Positions 1 through 4,949 of a stretch of DNA of 10,966 bases are shown one piece after another. Origin of the DNA: CALKWS01 sp048594865 (GTDB lineage: Bacteria > Actinomycetota > Actinomycetes > Actinomycetales > Beutenbergiaceae); the NCBI GenBank assembly GCA_048594865.1, contig JBMDWZ010000348.1:1-10966 (forward strand), in the 5' to 3' direction. Positions within the stretch are counted from its first letter, which is position 1. Each line of letters opens with the position of its first letter. A program made the position numbers and the translations under genes. The notes below the pieces were generated by a model that had not been told where the DNA came from, searched no databases, and worked only from the letters and a program-made list of their open reading frames with translations.

Positions 1-192
1 GTCGCGATCGTCGCGCCTGAGGGTGTGGATGAGGCGCTGAGGTACCTGCAGAACCGTGGCTCTAGCGCGTGGGTGATGGGCCAGGTCCTTGGGGCCGAGT
101 CGGTCGACACCAGCGCCGGGGAGATCGTGCGGGGTACCAAGGGCGTGCACGCCGGCGGCGTGCAGGTGCACGGCTCCTACGCCAGCGCCTGA
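1..192 (+). CDS. purM: Phosphoribosylformylglycinamidine cyclo-ligase (AIR synthetase), C-terminal end only
   Basis: Only the last 63 residues are in the window; the reading frame is open from base 1 and stops with TGA at 190-192. PurM closes formylglycinamidine ribonucleotide to aminoimidazole ribonucleotide with ATP, the fifth step of cytoplasmic purine synthesis. The visible part matches the end of the AIRS C-terminal domain: a VAIVAPEGVDEAL strand-helix, then an RGSSAWVMGQV segment that is the usual 'G..AW.iG.v' of PurM, followed by a short tail. The neighbouring convergent DUF3073 gene supports the call, because purM-DUF3073 adjacency is common in Streptomyces and relatives (known from those genomes, not tested here). 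The protein tail ends inside the first unit of a 13-bp tandem repeat, so the last residues may vary between strains. Confidence 0.88.
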   Translation, partial: VAIVAPEGVDEALRYLQNRGSSAWVMGQVLGAESVDTSAGEIVRGTKGVHAGGVQVHGSYASA

Positions 193-235
193 CCCCAGCG
201 CCTGACCTCAGCGCCTGACCTCAGCGCCTGACCTC
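184..235. repeat. 13-bp tandem repeat, four units, overlapping the purM stop
   Basis: Four head-to-tail copies of a 13-bp unit, AGCGCCTGACCTC, lie at 184-196, 197-209, 210-222 and 223-235. A degraded fifth copy begins at 236. The first copy contains the purM TGA stop and differs at one base; copies 2 to 4 are identical. Each unit carries a CTGA, and 13 is not a multiple of three, so an extra or missing unit would leave the stop in unit 1 unchanged. The repeat looks like replication-slippage DNA with no evident function. Confidence 0.85.
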
Positions 236-313
236 AACGCCGACCCAAACGCTGAGCCGCTCACGTGGCGCCCGTCGAGGTCGTCAAACCCCCGCCGAGC
301 GAGTCAAGTTGGC

Positions 314-346
314 GCCGAGGTCGTCAACGAACGTGACTACCTCGGC
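314..346. terminator. Imperfect hairpin between purM and the DUF3073 gene
   Basis: The arms CCGAGGTCGTCA (315-326) and TGACTACCTCGG (334-345) pair at 11 of 12 positions around a 7-base loop, and the pair 314/346 extends the stem. No T-run follows on either strand, so it is at best a U-less terminator or an RNA 3'-end structure for purM. The left arm is repeated upstream: CGAGGTCGTCAA occurs at 276-287 and again at 316-327, 40 bp apart. Confidence 0.4.
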
Positions 347-369
347 CGCGGATTGACGAAGTCAGCGGA

Positions 370-400
370 GGGGGAGGGGGGGAGAGCGCGGGCAGGGGGG
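370..400 (+). other. Canonical G-quadruplex motif in the convergent intergenic region
   Basis: Four G-runs lie on the plus strand at 370-374 (G5), 376-382 (G7), 390-392 (G3) and 395-400 (G6), with loops of 1, 7 and 2 bases. This satisfies the usual G3+N1-7 rule. The motif sits between two convergent genes and would be in the transcribed strand sense for purM read-through RNA. Formation in vivo is inference; high-GC genomes contain many such motifs by chance. Confidence 0.55.
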
Positions 401-411
401 TGGACCCAGGG

Positions 412-469
412 CGCGCTGGAGGTGCCGCAGTGCCCTCAGGGCGATCTGCGTGCGGGTTAGCCCAGCGCG
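412..469. terminator. Nested hairpin next to the DUF3073 stop codon, possible bidirectional terminator
   Basis: Three inverted repeats are nested: CGCGCTGG/CCAGCGCG (412-419 with 462-469), CGCAG/CTGCG (426-430 with 446-450) and GCCC/GGGC (432-435 with 439-442). All arms pair perfectly. The structure begins directly after the TAA of the minus-strand DUF3073 gene and faces purM on the plus strand, so it could end transcripts from both sides. There is no T-tract, which makes intrinsic termination uncertain. Confidence 0.45.
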
Positions 470-658
470 TTAGCGCGAGGGGTCCTCGTCCCAGGCGTCA
501 TCGTCCGTGGCAGGGGGGATGTCATACCGATCCGCTGTGTCGGTACTCGTCCCTCCACTGAGCTCACGTTCGAGCGCCTCGTAGTCCGTTTCGGGACTGT
601 AGTACTTCAGCTTGCGAGCGACTTTCGTCTGCTTAGCCTTCTGACGGCCGCGCCCCAT
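470..658 (-). CDS. DUF3073 family small conserved protein
   Basis: This is a 62-residue hydrophilic protein that opens with MGRGRQKAKQTKVARKLKYY, the signature start of the actinobacterial DUF3073 family. The family's 'SPETDYEALERELSG' segment follows, and an acidic tail ends in DDDAWDEDPSR. The ATG at 658 was chosen over the in-frame ATG at 691 because family members start at MGRGRQKAK and because GGAGGGGG stands about 7 bases upstream, inside what would otherwise be coding sequence. The basic head and acidic tail suggest a nucleic-acid or ribosome-associated role, but the family has no established function that I know of. It is convergent to purM, as in other actinomycetes. Confidence 0.9.
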   Translation of the reverse strand: MGRGRQKAKQTKVARKLKYYSPETDYEALERELSGGTSTDTADRYDIPPATDDDAWDEDPSR

Positions 659-758
659 GGCGTGACCCCCTCCGATTAACGTCGGCCCCACACCGTCCGT
701 GGACGTAGCGAGGACCGGAACTGGTCAGTTTGTCGTTGTTCCACCGTACATGTTGAAA

Positions 759-780
759 CCGCGATTCGGCGAACTCGCGG
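759..780 (-). terminator. Possible weak terminator of the DUF3618/holin-X pair
   Basis: Perfect 6-bp arms CCGCGA (759-764) and TCGCGG (775-780) enclose a 10-base loop about 30 bases past the stop of the minus-strand DUF3618 gene. Read on the minus strand, the stem is followed by TTTCAACA, only three T's. The same interval must also hold the promoter of the DUF3073 gene. Two short palindromes with a GT centre, CGTCC-GT-GGACG (694-705) and AACTG-GT-CAGTT (719-730), lie there, but no clear -35/-10 pair was found. Confidence 0.3.
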
Positions 781-808
781 CCATGCGGCGCAAGGTTTAG
801 TGGCCGGA

Positions 809-1048
809 TTAACGATTGCGGCGCAAAATGATGAGCCCAACCACGCCCGCAACGGCCGCGGCGACCCCGCCGACGATGCTGACGGCCTTGGTGTCCCCGG
901 ACTTCACGTCGTTGACGAAGTTGTTTACCTGCGTCTTGGGGTTCACCCGATCCATCAGGGCGTCCACGTTCTGGGTGAGTTCGGCGCGCTTTGAGTTGAG
1001 ATCCGCCTCAATCTCCTTGGCGGTGCGCTTGCGGGTCTCTTCGCTCAT
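809..1048 (-). CDS. DUF3618 family protein with a C-terminal membrane helix
   Basis: The protein has 79 residues. Residues 1-50 form a charged, probably helical region (RTAKEIEADLNSKRAELTQN then VDALMDRVNPK), which is the DUF3618 pattern 'I..eI...R.eL...vdaL..r..P'. Residues 55-74 (VSIVGGVAAAVAGVVGLIIL) form one membrane helix ending in RRNR, so the N-terminal part is probably cytoplasmic by the positive-inside rule. AGGGAG lies 8 bases before the ATG. The ATG overlaps the stop of the upstream holin-X-like gene by four bases (1045-1048, ATGA), so the two are translationally coupled. Pairing of DUF3618 with holin-X-like proteins is common in actinobacteria; a cell-envelope role is likely but the precise function is unknown. 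Confidence 0.85.
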   Translation of the reverse strand: MSEETRKRTAKEIEADLNSKRAELTQNVDALMDRVNPKTQVNNFVNDVKSGDTKAVSIVGGVAAAVAGVVGLIILRRNR

Positions 1049-1455
1049 GACTTCACTCCCTGCTTCATGGCCTCAACATCCTTCTTGAGGTTCTCGCCGG
1101 TCTCCGGGGACGGGGCATTGCTCAGTTTTGACTTGCCGATCAGGGCCAAGATGCCGGTGATCAGAAGTAACAGGCCGGCCACGATCAGTGCCGAGGCCCA
1201 GTACGGGAGCCACGCGGTGAGTCCAAACATGAGGGCGATCAGCAGCCAGCCCAGGGCGAAGAGTCCAAAGACGCCGGCGCCGGCGAACATGCCGACGGCA
1301 ACGCCGATCGCCTTGCCCTTCTCGGCTAGTTGGGTTTGGGCGAGCTGGATTTCGTCACGAACAAGCGATGAGATGTTCTCGGTGACCTTGGCTAGCATCG
1401 CGCCGACCGACGGATTCTCGGTGGTCGTGCGGACCTTGTCGCTGTCGTTGACCAT
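1045..1455 (-). CDS. Holin-X / phage-holin-superfamily-III-like membrane protein (Pfam PF07332 type)
   Basis: The protein has 136 residues. An amphipathic head (VGAMLAKVTENISSLVRDEI then QLAQTQLAEKGKAIG) is followed by two hydrophobic hairpin helices at about residues 50-77 and 81-108, and by a charged tail rich in K and E. The pattern 'sslvrdEi.lA..El..k.k..g.g.....ag....l.al..l......l....p.w.aali.a' is that of the actinobacterial putative holin-X family. These are chromosomal housekeeping genes in actinobacteria and no phage genes lie nearby, so the holin label should not be read as a lysis function. The Shine-Dalgarno is weak: only a GAGAAGAGACGAG purine stretch precedes the ATG. It is first in a two-gene unit with the DUF3618 gene. 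Confidence 0.82.
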   Translation of the reverse strand: MVNDSDKVRTTTENPSVGAMLAKVTENISSLVRDEIQLAQTQLAEKGKAIGVAVGMFAGAGVFGLFALGWLLIALMFGLTAWLPYWASALIVAGLLLLITGILALIGKSKLSNAPSPETGENLKKDVEAMKQGVKS

Positions 1456-1610
1456 AGTTTCTCGTCTCTTCTCGTCCCTCGCGGGTGTTTGGTGCTGGCC
1501 TAAGCCAACCGTGGTCAGCCAGTCCGGGCAAGTCAGAATGGGCCCCAGCGCATAACTGTACTCACGTCACGGGGATTTGCCCGGTGGCGCCGACTGGGCC
1601 GGCCCCGATG

Positions 1611-1675
1611 GCTGTGCCCCGCGTCGCTGTGCCCCGCGTCGCTGTGCCCCGTGTGGCTGTGCCGCGTGTGGCTGG
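1611..1675. repeat. 15-bp tandem repeat, four units plus a partial one
   Basis: Units GCTGTGCCCCGCGTC at 1611-1625 and 1626-1640 are identical. Units at 1641-1655 (ending GTGTG) and 1656-1670 (GCTGTGCCGCGTGTG) diverge stepwise, and a fragment GCTGG follows at 1671-1675. The gradient from identical to divergent copies suggests slippage growth from the left end. No function is visible. Confidence 0.88.
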
Positions 1676-1723
1676 CGCTGACCCGGCACAACCCGACCTG
1701 GGCCACTCGTTTGCCCGCCTGCA

Positions 1724-1795
1724 GGGACCCAGCCAATATTCGGCACTGCTGGGACCTAGCTAGTAATCGGCACTGGCGGGACCCAGCCACTCACC
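1724..1795. repeat. 27-bp tandem repeat, two full units and a partial third
   Basis: Unit 1 (1724-1750) and unit 2 (1751-1777) both open with GGGACC and share TCGGCACTG near their ends, with 21 of 27 bases identical. A third partial copy begins at 1778 with GGGACCCAGCCA and decays by about 1795. The block is unrelated to the 15-bp block just upstream. No function is visible. Confidence 0.75.
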
Positions 1796-1870
1796 TTCCC
1801 GGCCATCTCGCAATGGACCGCTCCCTCGCACAATGACCGTCGCCGTCGTCGGGAAGCCCTTTCCGAAGTC

Positions 1871-1881
1871 CGAAACTTTCG
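1871..1881. promoter_or_regulatory. CGAAACTTTCG palindrome, candidate xylan/xylose-type operator
   Basis: CGAAA-C-TTTCG is a perfect 11-bp inverted repeat. From memory of the Streptomyces literature, CGAAA/TTTCG palindromes occur upstream of xylanase and beta-xylosidase genes, and the LacI-family regulator BxlR binds a CGAA-N-TTCG core; I could not verify this here. Related sites flank it: TTCCGAA at 1861-1867 and GAAAC-N5-GTTTC at 1913-1927. The site is 82 bases upstream of the best promoter's -35 box, farther than expected for simple repression, so it may serve a second promoter or a DNA loop. Confidence 0.55.
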
Positions 1882-1912
1882 AGAATGGGGGCTCTTTCTA
1901 CCTTGGATTCCC

Positions 1913-1927
1913 GAAACCGCTAGTTTC
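1913..1927. promoter_or_regulatory. GAAAC-N5-GTTTC inverted repeat, possible second operator
   Basis: Perfect 5-bp arms at 1913-1917 and 1923-1927 enclose CGCTA. The arms contain the same GAAA/TTTC core as the palindrome at 1871-1881, and the two centres are about 44 bp apart, close to four helical turns. The half-site CGAAA starts at 1912. A regulator role is inferred from resemblance and position only. Confidence 0.35.
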
Positions 1928-1963
1928 TGCCCCTTTTGTGACCTGACCGTGACCAAAGGTGTA

Positions 1964-1992
1964 TTGACGCCTCAGAATGCTCACAAGATACT
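1964..1992 (+). promoter_or_regulatory. Sigma-70-type promoter of the sugar locus
   Basis: TTGACG (1964-1969, five of six to the -35 consensus) and GATACT (1987-1992, four of six to the -10 consensus) are separated by exactly 17 bases. They precede the binding-protein gene and predict a start of transcription near 1998-2000, giving a leader of about 95 bases. This is the best promoter match I found in the intergenic region. Two GTGACC copies 11 bp apart (1938-1943, 1949-1954) end 9 bases before the -35 box and could be an activator site. Confidence 0.6.
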
Positions 1993-2000
1993 TCTCTCAT

Positions 2001-2021
2001 CTATCGGGTAAGTCTCGATAG
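2001..2021. promoter_or_regulatory. Operator-like palindrome at the predicted transcription start
   Basis: CTATCG (2001-2006) and CGATAG (2016-2021) form perfect 6-bp arms; allowing one mismatch the arms reach eight bases (2001-2008 with 2014-2021) around TAAGT. The element begins 8 bases after the -10 box, a usual place for a repressor operator. It overlaps the start of a TTTCGAAC element at 2022-2029, which shares the TTTCG/CGAA core seen upstream. The binding protein is unknown. Confidence 0.45.
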
Positions 2022-2026
2022 TTTCG

Positions 2027-2074
2027 AACGGCGGATCTGGTTTTCAAACCCGCCGTTTCCGGCGCCGGTGCCGG
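2027..2074 (+). promoter_or_regulatory. Structured 5' leader of the binding-protein gene
   Basis: Arms AACGGCGG (2027-2034) and CCGCCGTT (2050-2057) pair perfectly over a 15-base loop. A second stem-loop, CCGGC (2059-2063) with GCCGG (2070-2074), follows and ends 11 bases before the GAGGAG ribosome binding site at 2085-2090. An overlapping GGTTT-TC-AAACC inverted repeat (2039-2050) offers an alternative pairing with the right arm. The structure matches no riboswitch class I recognise. Confidence 0.4.
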
Positions 2075-2094
2075 GCATCTCGACGAGGAGAGTC

Positions 2095-3789
2095 ATGTCA
2101 CGAGTAAGAACGAGTGGAAATGGTCGACGCCGTTCGGCCTTTATCGCATCCGCTGTTGTCGCAACACTCACAATGGCCGCGTGCGGCAGCGACGGCGGCG
2201 ACGGCGGGAGTGCCGATCCCGGTAATCCCGGCGATTCCGGTGTGGAACTGGAATGCGCCCAAGAAAGCGTTGCCACAGAACAATTCCGAGCCGCCGAGCC
2301 AACGGAACTGGGCATTCTGTGGACCGACTGGCCCGAGGTCCCGATCAAGGACTCCTGGCAGCTCTTCGATGAGATCGAAGAGCGCACCAACGTGCGCCTA
2401 GTGCCCACCCACGTGCCCTTCAGTGACCGGGTGGAGAAGCAGGGTCTGCTGATTTCTGCGGGCGACGCCCCGCCGCTGATCCCCTTGACCTACACCGGCG
2501 ATGAGCGCCAGTTCGCCGCTTCCCAGTCGGTGCTACCGCTGAGCGATTACGCCGAGTACATGCCCAACTTCGAGCACTACGTGGACGAGTGGGATGTCCG
2601 CGAGATGGTCGACACCCTTCGCCAAGAGGACGGCAAGTACTACATGACCCCGGGCCTCCAGGAAGTCTCGGTACCCGTGTTCTCCTTGATCATCCGCAAG
2701 GACGTCTTCGATGAGGTCGGTGCCGGTGTCCCCGAGACCTGGGATGACCTGCGTGACGCGCTGGTCAAAATCAAGGAAGAGTACCCAGACAGCTACCCGC
2801 TGGGTGATGGCTTCGAGGGCTCTTCGATGCTGAACTACGCGGCCCACGGATTCGGAACTGTTGCTGGGTGGGGCTTTGGCAACGGCACCTTCTACAACAC
2901 CGAGACCGGCGAGTTCGAGTACGCCGCCACCACCGATGAGTACAAGCAACTGGTGGAGTATTTTGCCGGTCTGGCCGCCGATGGGCTGCTGGACACCGAG
3001 TCCTTCACCCAGTCCAACGACGGCGCCGGAACCGTTCAAGAGAAGGTCGCCAACTCGCGGATCTTCGCCGCCTCCGGTGCGCCGGGCACGGTGAATGAGT
3101 TCACCCTGGCCACCGCGGAAGTTGAATCGGATGGAGACTTCGAGTTCATCCAGATCGCACCTCCCGGTGGGCCCGCGGGCAACATCGTGGAACCGCGCGG
3201 CTTCTGGAACGGGTTCATGATGACCTCCCAGGTGCAGGACGACGAGAACCTGTGCACCTACCTGCAGTTCGCTGACTGGCTGTACTACAACCAGGACGCC
3301 CGCGAAATGCTGCAGTGGGGCATCGAAGGTGAGACCTACACCAAGGACGAGGACGGCACGATCACCCTGGACCCGGAGTACAAGTTCGAGGCCTTCAGCC
3401 TGAACATGGACACCGGCACCACCGACATCAAGACCGACCTCGGTTGGGGTAGCGACGTGCTGGCCGGATCGACCGAATCGCGCGAACTCAAGGAGTCCTA
3501 CAACTCCGAAGCGTTCGTGGAGTACATGGACTCGGTGCTCTCCAGTCGCACCACTCGGGACCGGTTCCCCCCGGCCCCGCTGGATGAAATGGAACTCGAG
3601 CAGACCTCACTGATCGGTACCGCGCTCAACGACACCGTCAACACCGCCACGATGCAGTTCATCGTGGGCCAGCGTGACCTGTCCGAGTGGGACGCGTTCG
3701 TGTCAGAGCTGGAGGCGCAGAACCTTCAGACCTACCTCGACACCATCAATGGCGCTGCCGACCGATACGCCGAAGCGGTAGGCGACTAG
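2095..3789 (+). CDS. Lipoprotein solute-binding protein of an LplA-type oligosaccharide ABC importer
   Basis: This gene encodes a 564-residue extracellular, membrane-anchored sugar-binding protein. Residues 1-30 form a lipoprotein signal: RRR at 11-13, a hydrophobic stretch at 15-26, and a lipobox MAAC with Cys30 as the lipidated residue. A Gly/Asp/Pro-rich linker follows to about residue 50. The body has the family-1 binding-protein pattern, including a GILWTDWPEVPIKDSW opening strand, IPLTYTGDERQFAASQSVLPLSDYAEY and a VPETWDDLRDALVKIKEEYP segment near residue 220. Its length is that of the large LplA-like group, not the ~420 residues of classic maltose-type proteins. The ATG at 2095 was chosen over the in-frame GTG at 2068 because GAGGAG lies just before it and the shorter form gives a clean signal peptide. 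Two permeases follow. Xylo- or arabino-oligosaccharide binding is inferred from the downstream enzymes, not from binding-site residues. Confidence 0.88.
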   Translation: MSRVRTSGNGRRRSAFIASAVVATLTMAACGSDGGDGGSADPGNPGDSGVELECAQESVATEQFRAAEPTELGILWTDWPEVPIKDSWQLFDEIEERTNVRLVPTHVPFSDRVEKQGLLISAGDAPPLIPLTYTGDERQFAASQSVLPLSDYAEYMPNFEHYVDEWDVREMVDTLRQEDGKYYMTPGLQEVSVPVFSLIIRKDVFDEVGAGVPETWDDLRDALVKIKEEYPDSYPLGDGFEGSSMLNYAAHGFGTVAGWGFGNGTFYNTETGEFEYAATTDEYKQLVEYFAGLAADGLLDTESFTQSNDGAGTVQEKVANSRIFAASGAPGTVNEFTLATAEVESDGDFEFIQIAPPGGPAGNIVEPRGFWNGFMMTSQVQDDENLCTYLQFADWLYYNQDAREMLQWGIEGETYTKDEDGTITLDPEYKFEAFSLNMDTGTTDIKTDLGWGSDVLAGSTESRELKESYNSEAFVEYMDSVLSSRTTRDRFPPAPLDEMELEQTSLIGTALNDTVNTATMQFIVGQRDLSEWDAFVSELEAQNLQTYLDTINGAADRYAEAVGD

Positions 3790-3811
3790 GCAACCATCCG
3801 CAGATGGCGCG

Positions 3812-3841
3812 GGGCGGGCCGGCTCATCAGCCGGCCCGCCC
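3812..3841 (+). terminator. Strong GC-rich hairpin between binding-protein and permease genes
   Basis: A perfect 13-bp stem, GGGCGGGCCGGCT (3812-3824) with AGCCGGCCCGCCC (3829-3841), has a CATC tetraloop and is followed only by TTGACC. It starts 22 bases after the binding-protein stop and ends 25 bases before the permease start. In ABC importer operons such hairpins commonly attenuate transcription or protect the upstream mRNA, so the binding protein is made in excess over the permeases. The short T-run favours partial termination or a 3' stabiliser over a full stop. Confidence 0.8.
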
Positions 3842-3866
3842 TTGACCACCACGAAGTGAGTCATCC

Positions 3867-4949
3867 ATGAGAATTCAGTCCAACGCGGCTCAACAGGGTG
3901 TGCCCACCGGGCAACTCAGTGCGGCCACCACCCCGATCGCCCTGGAGATCGAGGAGGAGCCAAGCCCAATCCCCTTGGCGACCAAGCGGCGCCAACCCAA
4001 ACTCGGTCGTAATCGCAAACCCGGTCGTGACCGCAAACTCACCGGCAAGGTGCCCTGGCGTATCGAACTTCGCCGCAATGGCGTGCTCTATGCGATGGCA
4101 CTACTGCCGGTGATCTTCCTGGTCATCTTCCGGTACATGCCGATGATCGGAAACGTCATCGCCTTCCGGCGGTTCCGCCCCGGCGGCTCCATCTTCGGCG
4201 AGCACTGGGTGGGCACGTACTACATCGAGATGTTCATCAACGACCCCCAGTTCTGGCGGGTGTTCACCAACACCGCCGTGCTCGGGGCGCTAACGCTGAT
4301 CATCTGCTTCCCACTGCCGATCGTGCTGGCGTTGATGCTCAACGAGGTACGAAACCGGGCGTTCAAACGGACCATCCAGTCCCTGTCCTACCTGCCGCAC
4401 TTCCTGTCGATCGTGATCGTGGTGGGCATGGTGATGCAGCTGTTGTCCCTGCAGGGCACTGTGAACCAGATCATCGAAGCCGTGGGCGGAGAGGCGATAC
4501 CGTTCCTGGATCGGGCCGAGTGGTTTCGGGCCGTGTATGTGGGATCCGAGGTCTGGCAGACCGTGGGCTGGGGCACCATCTTGTACCTCGCGGCCCTGAC
4601 CACCGTGGACTCCTCGCTGTATGAGGCGGCCCGGATCGACGGCGCGAACCGGCTGCGGCAAACCTGGCACGTGACCCTGCCCGGCATTCGCCCCACCATG
4701 GTCACCCTGCTGATCCTGAACATCGGCACCTTCCTCAACGTGGGCTTCGAAAAGGTCCTGCTGCTGTACAACCCGCTGACGTACTCCACGGCGGACGTGA
4801 TCTCCACCTACCTGTTCCGGGTGGGGCTGGTCGCAAACAACTTCAGTTACGCGGCTGCCATCGGCCTGTTCCAGGCGCTGATCGGCCTGGCGATGGTGCT
4901 GGCCGCCAACTTCATCTCCCGACGAGTGGTTGGAGCGAGCCTGTGGTGA
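3867..4949 (+). CDS. Oligosaccharide ABC importer permease, LplB type
   Basis: The protein has 360 residues. It is one half of the membrane channel. A long soluble N-terminus (residues 1-70, first acidic around 27-31, then rich in R and K) precedes six predicted membrane segments at about 73-93, 134-158, 176-194, 225-247, 276-292 and 328-351. The EAA loop that docks the ATPase is YEAARIDGANRLRQTWHVTL with PGIRP after it (252-276). The sequence SYLPHFLSIVIVVGM and the Arg-rich RYMPMIGNVIAFRRFRPGGS are typical of the LplB/YteP group. The N-terminal extension is longer than usual and contains an 18-bp duplication. The ribosome binding site is weak (GAAGTGAG before ATCC). A later start is possible, but the next in-frame ATG (M76) would cut into the first membrane segment. 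Confidence 0.88.
   Translation: MRIQSNAAQQGVPTGQLSAATTPIALEIEEEPSPIPLATKRRQPKLGRNRKPGRDRKLTGKVPWRIELRRNGVLYAMALLPVIFLVIFRYMPMIGNVIAFRRFRPGGSIFGEHWVGTYYIEMFINDPQFWRVFTNTAVLGALTLIICFPLPIVLALMLNEVRNRAFKRTIQSLSYLPHFLSIVIVVGMVMQLLSLQGTVNQIIEAVGGEAIPFLDRAEWFRAVYVGSEVWQTVGWGTILYLAALTTVDSSLYEAARIDGANRLRQTWHVTLPGIRPTMVTLLILNIGTFLNVGFEKVLLLYNPLTYSTADVISTYLFRVGLVANNFSYAAAIGLFQALIGLAMVLAANFISRRVVGASLW
4005..4040 (+). repeat. 18-bp in-frame duplication in the permease N-terminus
   Basis: GGTCGTAATCGCAAACCC (4005-4022) is followed directly by GGTCGTGACCGCAAACTC (4023-4040), with 15 of 18 bases identical. It encodes two copies of a basic hexapeptide (GRNRKP, GRDRKL) in the cytoplasmic tail ahead of the first membrane helix. 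It adds six residues without changing the frame. Confidence 0.75.

Larger units (their letters stand above)
1456..2094. other. 639-base divergent intergenic region
   Basis: This region separates the minus-strand membrane-protein pair from the plus-strand sugar locus. Its left half (1456-1800) carries a 10-bp perfect palindrome GGGCCGGCCC at 1596-1605 and two blocks of tandem repeats. Its right half (about 1850-2094) is less GC-rich and carries the control elements of the sugar locus, annotated separately. Open frames cross the repeats on both strands only because the periods (15 and 27) are multiples of three; their products are low-complexity, lack ribosome binding sites and resemble no family, so no gene is called. 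A promoter for the minus-strand pair must lie near 1456-1560 but I could not identify it. Confidence 0.75.

Noticed and set aside
715..750. GGAAC...GTT on the minus strand upstream of the DUF3073 gene as a stress sigma factor promoter
   Set aside because: The spacing is 16 bases where the SigR-type pattern needs about 18, and the elements are short enough to arise by chance.
1045..1455. Prophage remnant suggested by the holin-like protein
   Set aside because: No lysin, integrase, structural gene or attachment site is nearby. This holin-X-like family, paired with DUF3618, is an ordinary chromosomal pair in actinobacteria.
1485..1790. Open frames on both strands through the repeat blocks (AVPRV pentapeptide repeats on plus, HSDAG/HSHTG repeats on minus)
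   Set aside because: The repeat periods 15 and 27 keep any frame open. Both strands are open, neither start has a ribosome binding site, and the products are low-complexity with no family resemblance.
2068..2094. Upstream GTG start adding nine residues to the binding protein
   Set aside because: The start would sit inside the CCGGCGCCGG palindrome with no ribosome binding site, while GAGGAG stands directly before the ATG at 2095.
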